NCBI GenBank assembly: GCA_030803735.1
Contig: JAURUC010000001.1
Span: forward strand, 3,613,501 to 3,677,500
From: Actinopolyspora lacussalsi
GTDB taxonomy: Bacteria; Actinomycetota; Actinomycetes; Mycobacteriales; Pseudonocardiaceae
Length of the DNA stretch: 64,000 nt
Direction: 5' to 3'
Below the pieces are notes generated by a model. It was not told the origin of the DNA. It saw only the letters and a list, made by a program, of their open reading frames with translations, and searched no databases. Shown here one piece after another: positions 27,299 to 35,971 of this stretch. The stretch's first letter is position 1; each line of letters starts with the position of its first letter. Made by a program: the position numbers and the translations under genes.

Positions 27299-29461
27299 TT
27301 GACAGACGCGGGGACGCGAGAGGAAGAGCGGGAGCGTCGGCATCTGGCCGAGACGATGCGGCTGCTGAACGCGGAGCTGGAGCGGCTGGTCGATTCCATC
27401 GACAGGTCCGCCGAGTTCATCCAGGCGCAGAAGGAGCACCTGTGGGAGCACTGGCGCGACATGGACAGCTCCGAGAAGGCCAGGTTCCGCGTCGACGTGG
27501 ACCTGTCGGTCGCCCAGGGTGAGCACTCGGTGAAGCGGCGGGAACGCGTCGAACGGCTGCTGGAGTCCCCCTACTTCGGGCGCGTGGACTTCCACCCGGA
27601 CACCGACACCGCGGCCGAGGCCCACTACATCGGGGTGCACAACTTCTCGGATCCCGAGACCCAGGAGATCCTGATCCACGACTGGCGCGCGCCGGTGTCC
27701 ACGCTCTTCTACGACTTCGAGTCGGGGCGGGCGCACTTCGAGGCGCCGGTGGGCACCATCCAGGGCGAGATCACGAGCAAGCGCCAGTACAAGATCCGGG
27801 GCGGTCAGCTGGAGTACATGTTCGAGAGCTCGCTGAACATCGGTGACGACGTGCTGCAGCGGGAGCTGGGCGAGTCCGCCGACGACCGGATGAAGAACAT
27901 CGTGGCGACCATCCAGCGGGAGCAGAACGCCGTGATCCGCAACGAGACGGCGCGGGTGCTGATCCTGCAGGGCGTGGCGGGTTCCGGGAAGACGTCGATC
28001 GCGCTGCACCGTGTGGCGTTCCTGCTCTACCGCTTCAAGGACACCCTCTCGTCCGACAACATCATGATCCTCTCGCCCAACAGGGTCTTCGGTGACTACA
28101 TCGCCGACGTGCTTCCCGAACTGGGCGAGGAACAGGTCTCCGAGATCGACTTCGACCGGATCGCGGGCAAGTTCCTGGCCAAGGTCACCGGCTACGAGAC
28201 GTTCAGCGAGCAGGTGATCAAGCTGCTGGAGAACGGTGACGAGGCTGCTGCCGAGCGGATGCGCTACAAGGCGAGGCCCGAGTTCGTCGCCGAGCTCGAC
28301 GAGTGGATCGCCGCGCGCGCGGACGAGGACTTCGTGCCCGCCGAGGTCGAGCGCAAGAGCAGACGACTCTCGTCCGACTGGGTCGCCGACGCCTTCGAGG
28401 AGGCTCGGGGGCTTCCGATCTTCACCCGGCTCGACCGCGTGGCGAGCAGGGCCGTGAACCAGCTCAAGCGGCAGGTGCTGGACAGGGGCGGCGGCAAGTG
28501 GTCCTCCTCGGACGCTTCCAGCGTCCGCAGGCAGATCCACGCGATGTTCCCCTACAAGGACGCGCTGGCCCTGTACAAGGCGTTCTACGACGATCCGGCC
28601 CGTCGCGGCATGTTCCAGCCGCTCGCCCGGAAGCGGATCGAGTACGCCGACGTGTTCCCGCTGATCTACACCATGATCAGGACGGCCAGGCAGGAGGGCT
28701 ACGGCCACATCCGTCACCTCGTGGTCGACGAGATGCAGGACTACACGCCGGTGCAGTACGCCGTGCTGCGCGAGCTCTTCTCCTGCGACATGACGATCCT
28801 GGGCGACTCCAACCAGTCGGTGAACCCGTTCAGCTCCTCGTCACTGGCCACGATCCACAGTGTTTTCCCGGAGGCCGACTGCCTGGAGCTGTGCAAGAGC
28901 TACCGCTCCACGATCGAGATCACCGAGTTCGCCCAGCGCGTCTCCAGGAACGACAAGCTCGTCCCGATCGAACGGCACGGGCCCCAGCCCAGGGTTTTCG
29001 CCTGTTCCGACGAGCGGGCGCAACGGGAACGAATCCGCGGCCTCGTCGAGCGACACGGCGACAGCGAGCACCGCTCCCTCGGCATCATCTGCAAGACCGT
29101 CACCCAGGCGGAGGAGTTCCACGGCTTCCTCGCCGAGGCCGGTGTCGAGCTGACCCTGCTCGACTACGAAAGCACGGAGTTCACCGGTGGCATCGTCGTC
29201 ACCTCGGCACACGTCTCCAAAGGACTGGAGTTCGACGCCGTGATCGTCCCCGCGGTGGACGACGCGAACTACGCCGACGAGATGGACAGGTGCATGCTCT
29301 ACATCGCCTGCACCAGGGCGATGCACGAACTCCACCTGACCCACGACGGGCGGCTGTCGCGTTTCCTGGAGTTCGCCGCGGAACCAACGGAACGTTCCGG
29401 CGACGTCGACGATGAGACGGCGGGGATCCGCGACCACACCACGAAGACACCGGTGGGGTGA
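27299..29461 (+). CDS. helD: HelD-like UvrD-family helicase (RNA polymerase recycling ATPase)
   Basis: HelD proteins remove stalled RNA polymerase from DNA; actinobacterial relatives (HelR) can also displace rifamycins. The 720-residue protein has an N-terminal coiled coil, Walker A GVAGSGKTS (Lys231), Walker B LVVDEMQDYTPVQ, DSNQSVNPFSS, and motif V-like SAHVSKGLEFDAVIVP. TTG 27299 is preceded by GGAGG at ideal spacing, and the coiled-coil N-terminus starts directly there. A palindrome shared with merR and sulP precedes it, suggesting MerR control rather than a classic rifampin-associated element. Confidence 0.88.
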   Translation: MTDAGTREEERERRHLAETMRLLNAELERLVDSIDRSAEFIQAQKEHLWEHWRDMDSSEKARFRVDVDLSVAQGEHSVKRRERVERLLESPYFGRVDFHPDTDTAAEAHYIGVHNFSDPETQEILIHDWRAPVSTLFYDFESGRAHFEAPVGTIQGEITSKRQYKIRGGQLEYMFESSLNIGDDVLQRELGESADDRMKNIVATIQREQNAVIRNETARVLILQGVAGSGKTSIALHRVAFLLYRFKDTLSSDNIMILSPNRVFGDYIADVLPELGEEQVSEIDFDRIAGKFLAKVTGYETFSEQVIKLLENGDEAAAERMRYKARPEFVAELDEWIAARADEDFVPAEVERKSRRLSSDWVADAFEEARGLPIFTRLDRVASRAVNQLKRQVLDRGGGKWSSSDASSVRRQIHAMFPYKDALALYKAFYDDPARRGMFQPLARKRIEYADVFPLIYTMIRTARQEGYGHIRHLVVDEMQDYTPVQYAVLRELFSCDMTILGDSNQSVNPFSSSSLATIHSVFPEADCLELCKSYRSTIEITEFAQRVSRNDKLVPIERHGPQPRVFACSDERAQRERIRGLVERHGDSEHRSLGIICKTVTQAEEFHGFLAEAGVELTLLDYESTEFTGGIVVTSAHVSKGLEFDAVIVPAVDDANYADEMDRCMLYIACTRAMHELHLTHDGRLSRFLEFAAEPTERSGDVDDETAGIRDHTTKTPVG

Positions 29462-29487
29462 CCGATCTCGGCGGGGGTCTTTCGCGG

Positions 29488-29715
29488 TCACGCCTCGACG
29501 GGCACGTCAGGGAGGTGTTCCCACAGCTCGCGCACGCTGCCGAAGCGTTTCTCGGGAAGCCGGTGGAGAACTTCGAGGAGCGCGGTGCGTGCACCGCTGT
29601 CCTCGGCGGTAACGAGGATGTCGGAGGTGGCCGTCGGCGGTGCCTCGAATGCCTTGTCGACGGCGTCGAGTATTTCGAGTCGTGTCACCGGATGATTCGT
29701 CTGTTCGTCCACCAC
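29488..29715 (-). CDS. DUF2795 domain protein
   Basis: The 75-residue protein has the helical C-terminal half LLEVLHRLPEKRFGSVRELW, the pattern of the small DUF2795 domain. The start is GTG 29715 without a clear ribosome site. It is convergent with helD (26-bp gap) and divergent from merR, with a shared palindrome 12 bp upstream of its start. Function unknown; co-regulation with helD and sulP is inferred from the site. Confidence 0.7.
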   Translation of the reverse strand: MVDEQTNHPVTRLEILDAVDKAFEAPPTATSDILVTAEDSGARTALLEVLHRLPEKRFGSVRELWEHLPDVPVEA

Positions 29716-29726
29716 GTCGAGCGAAC

Positions 29727-29746
29727 TTACCCTTACGTGACTGTAG
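29727..29746 (+). promoter_or_regulatory. MerR-type palindrome 2, DUF2795/merR divergent promoter
   Basis: TTACCCTTACGTGACTGTAG matches the consensus CTACCCT-n-ACGT-n-AGGGTAG at all but three positions. The right end runs into TAGGGT, a possible minus-10 for merR. It sits in the divergent gap, so it can serve both genes. Confidence 0.7.
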
Positions 29747-29882
29747 GGTTTGGGTGGGGTTCACGGGAGCACGACGGAGCCGTGCGCGTGGTCCGTGCCC
29801 GGTCGGCTTCGTAAGTGCGCGAGAATCGTTGGTCACCGTCGTTGCGAACAGCGGGCGTTCCGGGTGGCGAGGAAAGGACGGC

Positions 29883-30257
29883 ATGGTGGACGGGCATATG
29901 CAGATCGGTGAGGTCGCCGAGCGCACCGACCTGTCGTTGCGCACGATCCGCTACTACGAGGAAGTCGGTCTGGTCGTGCCGAGCGCGCGCAGTCAGGGTG
30001 GGTTCCGGCTGTACACCGAGGCCGATCTGCAGCGCTTGGCCGTGATCAAGCGGATGAAGCCACTGGGGTTCCAGCTCGAGGAGATGCGTGAGCTGCTGGA
30101 GCTGCTCTCCCGGGACACCACCGAGCTGACGGGCCGCGAGCAGGAGCGGCTGCGGGATTTCCGGCACAAGGCCGATGAGCAGTGCGACCGGCTGCGGACC
30201 CGACTGCGGACCGCCGAGGAGTTCGCCGAGACGCTGCACAAACGTCTGGCCGACTGA
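29883..30257 (+). CDS. MerR family transcriptional regulator
   Basis: The 124-residue protein has the MerR winged helix at residues 7-70 (IGEVAERTDLSLRTIRYYEE, then GFRLYTEADLQRL). A C-terminal coiled coil for dimerisation follows (about 80-122). Only one cysteine (Cys101) is present, so it is not a typical metal or SoxR sensor. It resembles the small one-component members that respond to organic or redox-active compounds. ATG 29883 with GGAAAGGA upstream defines the start. It is the only regulator in the 27-34 kb block and is the probable ligand of the four palindromes there. Confidence 0.88.
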   Translation: MVDGHMQIGEVAERTDLSLRTIRYYEEVGLVVPSARSQGGFRLYTEADLQRLAVIKRMKPLGFQLEEMRELLELLSRDTTELTGREQERLRDFRHKADEQCDRLRTRLRTAEEFAETLHKRLAD

Positions 30258-30400
30258 GCCTCGCCGGGGGAGTCGGTGGGATTCCCGAGCGGCTCTCGTC
30301 GTGGTGAGGCCCGCTGTCGGGTGGCTGGGTCCGCACGGGCGGCAGCGCGGCAGCGGTACCGCCCGTGCGGTGCCCGATCAGTGGTGCCCGATCAGTCCGA

Positions 30401-31882
30401 TCAGTGGTGCCCGCCGAGATTGCCCGCGAGGGCGGCGTGCCGCTGCTCGCTGGGTTCGTTCATCCCCGAGATGCTCACCTCGGTGCCACGTTCCCGGTAC
30501 TTGGTGGTGATCGCGTCGAGCGAGGCCACGGTGGAGGCGTCCCAGACGTGGGCCTCGGACAGGTCGATGACCACGTTGGCGGGGTCGTTGGCGTAGTCGA
30601 ACTGGAACACCAGGTCGTTGCTGGAGGCGAAGAAGAGCTGGCCGGTCACGCGGTAGATTTTCGTGCTGCCGTCCGGATCGAGGACGCTGTCCACGCTGAC
30701 CAGGTGCGCCACTCGGTGCGCGAAGAGCACCAGCGCCACCACCACGCCGACCACGACCCCGATGGCGAGGTTGTGGGTGAACACGGTGACCGCGACGGTG
30801 GCGAGCATGACGGTGGTCTCGCTCTTGGGCATCCTGCGCAGCGTCTTCGGGTGGATGCTGTGCCAGTCGAAGGTGCCCACCGCGACCATGACCATGACCG
30901 CGACCAGGGCGGCCATCGGAATCAGCGCGACGATGTCGCCCAGTGCGAGCACGAGCACGAGCAGCAGCGCCCCGGCGAGGAAGGTCGACAGCCTGGTCCG
31001 GGCGCCGGACTTCACGTTGATCATGGTCTGCCCGATCATCGCGCAGCCACCCATGCCGCCGAAGAAGCCGGTGACGATGTTGGCCACACCCTGTCCCCAC
31101 GAGACGCGGGTCTTGTTGGAGTGGGTGTCGGTGAGGCCGTCGACGAGCTTGGCCGTCATCAACGACTCCATGAGGCCCACCAGGGCCAACGCCAGCGCGA
31201 AGGGGGCGATGATCCGCAGGGTCTCGAAGGTCATCGGTACGGCGGGAATGCCGAGCACCGGCAGGCTGTCGGGCAGCTGCCCCTGGTCACCGACCGTGGG
31301 AACGGGGATTCCCGCCGTCACGGCGATGCCGGTGACCACCACGATCGCCACCAGCGGGGCCGGGATCGCCTTGGTCAGTCGGGGCAGACCGACCATGATG
31401 CCCAGTCCGACCGCTGCCAGTGCGTAGACCTTCCAGGAGACGTCGGTCAGGTAGGGCAGCTGGGCGGTGAAGATGAGAATGGCCAGCGCGTTGACGAAGC
31501 CGACCATCACGCTGCGCGGCAGGAAACGCATCAGCCGGGCGACGCCGAGCGCGCCGAGCAGGGCCTGCATCACCCCGCCCAGGACGACGGTGGCCACCAG
31601 GTACTCAACGCCGTGCTGCTGGGCGACGGGAGCGACGACCAGCGCGATCGCTCCGGTGGCACCGGAGATCATCGCGGGGCGCCCACCGGCGAACGCGAGC
31701 GTGACGGCCATGGTGAACGAGGCGAACAGCCCTACGCGCGGGTCCACCCCGGCGATGATGGAGAACGAGATCGCCTCGGGAATGAGCGCGAGCGCGACGA
31801 CGAGTCCGGCCAGCGCCTCGGTGCGCAGCACACGTGGGGACAGCCAGGACGGACGTGTTCGCAGGACAGCAGGAAGCGACAT
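30401..31882 (-). CDS. SulP family anion transporter with STAS domain
   Basis: This is an inner-membrane transporter for sulfate, bicarbonate or similar anions. About 12 helices are present, with the SulP signature near the N-terminus (LAGLVVALALIPEAISFSII). GGMGGCAMIGQTMINVKSG lies mid-protein, and a C-terminal STAS domain (about 380-490) carries VVIDLSEAHVWDASTVASLD. ATG 31882 follows another ATG (31885); the ribosome site is weak either way. A palindrome lies 84 bp upstream. The gene converges with merR (143-bp gap). Confidence 0.9.
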   Translation of the reverse strand: MSLPAVLRTRPSWLSPRVLRTEALAGLVVALALIPEAISFSIIAGVDPRVGLFASFTMAVTLAFAGGRPAMISGATGAIALVVAPVAQQHGVEYLVATVVLGGVMQALLGALGVARLMRFLPRSVMVGFVNALAILIFTAQLPYLTDVSWKVYALAAVGLGIMVGLPRLTKAIPAPLVAIVVVTGIAVTAGIPVPTVGDQGQLPDSLPVLGIPAVPMTFETLRIIAPFALALALVGLMESLMTAKLVDGLTDTHSNKTRVSWGQGVANIVTGFFGGMGGCAMIGQTMINVKSGARTRLSTFLAGALLLVLVLALGDIVALIPMAALVAVMVMVAVGTFDWHSIHPKTLRRMPKSETTVMLATVAVTVFTHNLAIGVVVGVVVALVLFAHRVAHLVSVDSVLDPDGSTKIYRVTGQLFFASSNDLVFQFDYANDPANVVIDLSEAHVWDASTVASLDAITTKYRERGTEVSISGMNEPSEQRHAALAGNLGGHH

Positions 31883-31965
31883 CATCTTCTTTCGACAACG
31901 ACGGAAACGGAAAAGTCGACCCCAGTGGGGGCCACGCCGATGGGGCCCCGCGATCGAGTCCAACA

Positions 31966-31985
31966 CTACCCTTACGTCAGGGAAG
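31966..31985 (-). promoter_or_regulatory. MerR-type palindrome 3, sulP promoter
   Basis: Plus strand CTACCCTTACGTCAGGGAAG. Read toward sulP it is CTTCCCTGACGTAAGGGTAG, running into TAGTGT as a minus-10. This is the same geometry as at helD. Confidence 0.8.
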
Positions 31986-32137
31986 GTTTGGGAAGAATGT
32001 GACGCGGCTCGAAGTGTGACTCGACTTACCGCGCTGTTTCCCGTGCGAGGCAGCCCCGCTCGACGTTGTTCCCGCCGAACGCCCGTTCTCGCGCACTCGG
32101 TCCGGCCGGGGGTGCGGGTAGCTCCGCGTACGGAAAC

Positions 32138-32157
32138 CTACACTGACGTAAGTGTTG
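32138..32157. promoter_or_regulatory. MerR-type palindrome 4, sulP/prfC divergent region
   Basis: CTACACTGACGTAAGTGTTG keeps the GACGTA centre and outer positions but has CACT/AGTG where the others have CCCT/AGGG; both arms change together. Toward prfC it is about 150 bp before the start. Toward sulP it is followed by TAGGTT, a possible second minus-10. The rest of the 423-bp gap holds nothing identified. Confidence 0.65.
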
Positions 32158-32305
32158 TGTACGGGGGGTCTCGACCGGCGGTACTCCGGCACGGCAGCGT
32201 TTTCGTATCGGGACGGCGCGGATCGACGTGGCGGTCCAGCCGCGTGGTGTTTCGACGAGCGCCGGTGGGACGAACCCCGGTGATCCGGCTACAGCGGGAG
32301 ACAGA

Positions 32306-33910
32306 TTGAGCACGGCCCCTCAGACCCAGCACGCGGATCCGGCGGGGGAGGCGGCGCGGCGCCGCACCTTCGCGGTGATCAGCCACCCGGACGCGGGCAA
32401 GTCGACCCTGACCGAGGCGTTGGCGCTGCACGCGAAGGTGATTTCGGAGGCCGGTGCGGTACACGGCAAGGCCGGTCGTCGCGGGGTCGTCTCGGACTGG
32501 CTGGACATGGAACAGGCACGAGGTATCTCGATCACCTCGGCGGCGCTGCAGTTCGAGTACGACGACTGCGTCATCAACCTGCTGGACACCCCCGGCCACG
32601 CGGACTTCTCCGAGGACACCTACCGGGTGCTGGCGGCGGTGGACTCGGCGGTGATGCTGCTGGACGCCGCGAAGGGCCTGGAACCGCAGACGCTGAAACT
32701 GTTCGACGTCTGCCGCCACCGCGACATCCCGGTGATCACCTTCATCAACAAGTGGGACCGTCCCGGGCGCGAGGCGCTGCAGCTGTGCGACGAGATCAGC
32801 GAGCGGATCGGGCTGCGGCCGATGCCGCTGACCTGGCCGGTCGGCGAGGCCGGGCACTTCGAGGGCGTGCTCGACCGTGAGTCCGGGGAGTTCGTCGGCT
32901 ACGAGCGCGCCGACGGCGGCGCCCACCTCGCGCGGGAGAACCGCCTGACCGCGGCGGAAGCCGCGTCGGAGGTCGGCGCGGAGTGGGAGCGGGCCGTCGA
33001 GGAGTCCGAGCTGCTGACGGAATCCGGTGGTGACCTCGACACCGAGGCGTTCCACGCGGCAGTGGCCACCCCGGTGCTGTTCGGTTCGGCGGTGCGCAAC
33101 TTCGGTGTCGGGCAGCTGCTCGACCTGCTGGTGCGGTTGGCGCCCCAACCCACCGCCCGGCCGGACACGCGGGGGAATCCCCGAGCGCTCGACGCGCCGT
33201 TCTCGGCGTTCGTCTTCAAGGTGCAGACCGGTATGGACCCCGCCCACCGGGACCGGGTGGCGTTCGCCCGGGTGTGCTCCGGCGAGTTCGAGCGCGGCAT
33301 GGTCGCCACCCACGCCGCCACCGGCAAGCCCTTCGCCACCAAGTACGCCCAGCACATGTTCGGCCAACAGCGCGACACCGTCGAGACCGCCTACCCCGGC
33401 GACGTGGTCGGCCTGGTCAACGCCTCCGCGCTCGGAGTGGGGGACACGTTGTACGGGGGCAAGCCCGCCGTGGAGTTCCCTGGCATCCCCAGTTTCGCCC
33501 CGGAGCACTTCGCGGTGGCCCGCACGAGCGATCCCGGCCGGGCGAAGCAGTTCCGGCGCGGTGTCGAACAGCTGGCCCAGGAAGGCGTCATCCAGGTGCT
33601 GCACTCCGAGGTTCGTGGTGAGGGAGCTCCGGTGCTCGCGGCGGTCGGGCCGATGCAGTTCGACGTCGTCACACAACGGATGGAGTCGGAGTTCCGCGCG
33701 CCGATCAAGCTGGAACGGCTGCCCTACCAGGTGGTGCGCCTGGTCGGGGACCGGAACCAGAGCACCGCACTGCGGACCCACAACAGCGAGGTCCTGGAAC
33801 GCCGCGACGGCGTCACCCTGGCCGTGTTCACCGACAACATCGCGCTGCGCTCCCTGGTTCGGCTGAACCCGGATCTGGACCTGCGCCACCTGGTAGCCGA
33901 CGCGGACTGA
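32306..33910 (+). CDS. prfC: Peptide chain release factor 3 (GTPase)
   Basis: RF3 is a translational GTPase that recycles RF1/RF2 from the ribosome. G1 is HPDAGKST (residues 27-34), the switch region ARGISITSA, G3 DTPGHADFSEDTY and G4 NKWDR; RF3-type domains 2 and 3 follow, giving 534 aa. TTG 32306 with GGGAGA five bases upstream gives the family N-terminus; the longer GTG 32228 start adds unconserved residues. Divergent from sulP. Confidence 0.94.
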   Translation: MSTAPQTQHADPAGEAARRRTFAVISHPDAGKSTLTEALALHAKVISEAGAVHGKAGRRGVVSDWLDMEQARGISITSAALQFEYDDCVINLLDTPGHADFSEDTYRVLAAVDSAVMLLDAAKGLEPQTLKLFDVCRHRDIPVITFINKWDRPGREALQLCDEISERIGLRPMPLTWPVGEAGHFEGVLDRESGEFVGYERADGGAHLARENRLTAAEAASEVGAEWERAVEESELLTESGGDLDTEAFHAAVATPVLFGSAVRNFGVGQLLDLLVRLAPQPTARPDTRGNPRALDAPFSAFVFKVQTGMDPAHRDRVAFARVCSGEFERGMVATHAATGKPFATKYAQHMFGQQRDTVETAYPGDVVGLVNASALGVGDTLYGGKPAVEFPGIPSFAPEHFAVARTSDPGRAKQFRRGVEQLAQEGVIQVLHSEVRGEGAPVLAAVGPMQFDVVTQRMESEFRAPIKLERLPYQVVRLVGDRNQSTALRTHNSEVLERRDGVTLAVFTDNIALRSLVRLNPDLDLRHLVADAD

Positions 33911-33926
33911 CCCCCGGCTTCCGACC

Positions 33927-34004
33927 GGCCCTGTCGCTTCCAGACCGATCCCGTCGCTTCCGAGCGGCCCTGTCGCTTCCAGACCGATCCCGTCGCTTCC
34001 GAGC
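33927..34004 (+). repeat. 39-bp tandem repeat between prfC and MFS gene
   Basis: Two adjacent 39-bp units start GGCCCTGTCGCTTCCAGACC at 33927 and 33966 and are nearly identical. Each unit is built from two similar 19-20-bp halves (CTTCC-n-GACCG-n-CCC-GTCG). A further partial half precedes the array. Confidence 0.8.
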
Positions 34005-34036
34005 GACCACCACGAGTCGACCGAGGACCCCGCCCA

Positions 34037-35383
34037 GTGCCCACCACTTCCGACGGCTCCGGTAACAGCACTACAGCGACGAACACCACGACAGCGGCCG
34101 AGCCCCGCCTGTCCCGCGTGGTCGTTCCCACCGCGACGGCACTGGCGCTGACCGCCCCGGGACAGACCCCGGCCGTGTCGATCTTCGTCGATCCGATCAT
34201 CGAGTCGTTGGGAATCTCCCGCACCGTGGTCTCGACCGCCTACATGGCGGGTTCGATCTCCGGTGCGCTCGTCATGCCGCTGCTGGGACGCGTCATCGAC
34301 CGCTTCGGCCCTCGCACGATCATGGCCGCCATCGGTGCCTGCTTCGGGATCATCCTGCTCGCCGCTTCCACCGTGTCCGGCATCATCGGCCTGACCGCGG
34401 CCTTCATCGGAATCCGGGTCGGTGGGCAGGGAGCGCTCAACCTGGTGGCCACCACCACCGTGGCCGTGTACGTCCACCGCAGCCGCGGCTTCGCGATGGG
34501 CCTCACCTCGGCCATCGGCACGGCGGGCATCTCCCTGGCGCCGGTGCTGCTCGAACGGCTCGTCTCCCAGCTGGGCTGGCGCGAGGTCTGGGCCCTGGAA
34601 GGGGCGGTCGTCCTCGCGCTCGTCGTCCCCGCCGCGCTGCTCGTCCTACCGCGCAACCCACCCCGCCCAGAAGAACACCGGCGGGAATCAGCTTCCGGTG
34701 GCGGAGCCGGGCGCCGTAACGGTCCTGCCGTGGACTGGACGCTGCCCGAGGCGATGCGCACCGGTATGTTCTGGGTCGTCGCGAGCGGTGTCGGGGTGTG
34801 CAGCCTCGTGGCCACCGCGCTGACCTTCCACCAGGTCTCGTTGCTCGGCGAGCGGGGACTGAGCGCCGCGCAGGCCGCGGCCGTGTTCATCCCCCAGACG
34901 CTGGCCGGACTCGCCGCCAGTTTCCTGCTCGGTTGGCTCGCCGACCACGTGGCCGACCGCGTGCTCATCATCGCCACCATGACCGTCCTCGCCGTGGCCA
35001 CGCTCGGCGCCGGATGGGTGCACCCCGGCTGGACCGCTTTCGCCTACGGACTCGCGCTCGGCGTGTGCACCAACGGCATCCGCACCCTGGAGGCGGTGGC
35101 CTTTCCCCGTTGCTTCGGGCTGCGCCACATCGGCGCCATCCGAGGGGTCGTCCACTCCGTCACCGTCGGAGCCTCCGCCTTCGGGCCACCACTGCTGGCG
35201 ATCGGGCGTTCGATGACCGTGTCCTACCGGCCCGTGCTTCTCGTGCTCTGCCTGCTGCCCGTCGCGGTCGTCGTGGCCGCTGTGCTGACCAGGGACCCGC
35301 CACCGGCGCCGCCCAACCGGCCTCCGGCCGAGCGGGACGAGGAGCAGCTCGCCGCCGACCCGTCCGAGGAGCGGGCCGACTGA
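34037..35383 (+). CDS. MFS transporter (OFA/monocarboxylate-type)
   Basis: The 448-residue, 12-helix permease has two six-helix halves. They are joined by a charged loop near residue 215 (NPPRPEEHRRESASGG). The N-terminal half includes GQTPAVSIFVDPIIESLGIS, and LGRVIDRFGPR is the loop 2-3 motif (GxLaDrxGrr type). The pattern resembles oxalate/formate and monocarboxylate antiporters, but the substrate cannot be read from sequence. GTG 34037 has GAGGA upstream; the C-terminus is a polar Pro/Glu tail. Confidence 0.82.
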   Translation: MPTTSDGSGNSTTATNTTTAAEPRLSRVVVPTATALALTAPGQTPAVSIFVDPIIESLGISRTVVSTAYMAGSISGALVMPLLGRVIDRFGPRTIMAAIGACFGIILLAASTVSGIIGLTAAFIGIRVGGQGALNLVATTTVAVYVHRSRGFAMGLTSAIGTAGISLAPVLLERLVSQLGWREVWALEGAVVLALVVPAALLVLPRNPPRPEEHRRESASGGGAGRRNGPAVDWTLPEAMRTGMFWVVASGVGVCSLVATALTFHQVSLLGERGLSAAQAAAVFIPQTLAGLAASFLLGWLADHVADRVLIIATMTVLAVATLGAGWVHPGWTAFAYGLALGVCTNGIRTLEAVAFPRCFGLRHIGAIRGVVHSVTVGASAFGPPLLAIGRSMTVSYRPVLLVLCLLPVAVVVAAVLTRDPPPAPPNRPPAERDEEQLAADPSEERAD

Positions 35384-35389
35384 CGACGC

Positions 35390-35866
35390 TCACTCGTCCG
35401 GCGGAAGGAGCGGACCGCCGAGCCATCTCTGGAACACGAGGTTCGTGTGCACCAGGGCTATCTCGTCACGTGCGGTGAGTTCGTCGAGCACCAGTCGTTG
35501 CAGGGCGTTCGCGTTCTCCGCCGCCACGTGGATGAGGAAGTCGTCGGGTCCCGTCAGGTGGTAGAGCTCGCGGGTCTCGGGCTGGTTGAGGACGTGTTCG
35601 ACGAAGGGGTCCACCAGCGGACGACGATGCGGCTGCATCCGGACGTAGAGCAGCGCTTCCAGCGGTCGATCGAGCTTGGCCGGATCGACTCGTAGCTGAT
35701 ATCCCACGATGACTCCGGTTTCGCGGAGTCTGTTCACTCGGTCCAGACAAGTGGACGGTGCGATCCCGACCGTCGCGGCCAGTTCCTTGTTGGGGAGCCG
35801 GGCATTGTTCTGCAGTGCCGCCAGAATTTTCAGATCCACCGAATCCAATGGGACAGACCGGGACAT
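35390..35866 (-). CDS. Lrp/AsnC family transcriptional regulator
   Basis: The 158-residue protein has an AsnC-type helix-turn-helix (LDSVDLKILAALQNNARLPN, then ELAATVGIAPSTCLDRVNRL). A RAM ligand-binding domain follows (about 70-145; HLTGPDDFLIHVAAENANAL). It is divergent from the LysE-type exporter with a 105-bp shared promoter gap, the usual layout for an amino-acid-sensing regulator of its exporter. The 3' end is 6 bp from the end of the convergent MFS gene. Confidence 0.92.
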   Translation of the reverse strand: MSRSVPLDSVDLKILAALQNNARLPNKELAATVGIAPSTCLDRVNRLRETGVIVGYQLRVDPAKLDRPLEALLYVRMQPHRRPLVDPFVEHVLNQPETRELYHLTGPDDFLIHVAAENANALQRLVLDELTARDEIALVHTNLVFQRWLGGPLLPPDE

Positions 35867-35971
35867 TGGTCGAATTCTACACGGATGTGTTGTCCCTTCC
35901 CGTGTCGTCAGCGGATACTTTGTCCCAGTCGCGCCGAGAATGTTGAACAGGTCTCACTCAATTGGACGATT

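Noticed and set aside
32138-34477. Minus-strand frame of 779 codons opposite prfC
   Set aside because: Typical high-GC antisense shadow of prfC; rich in His, Arg and Gly with no domain.
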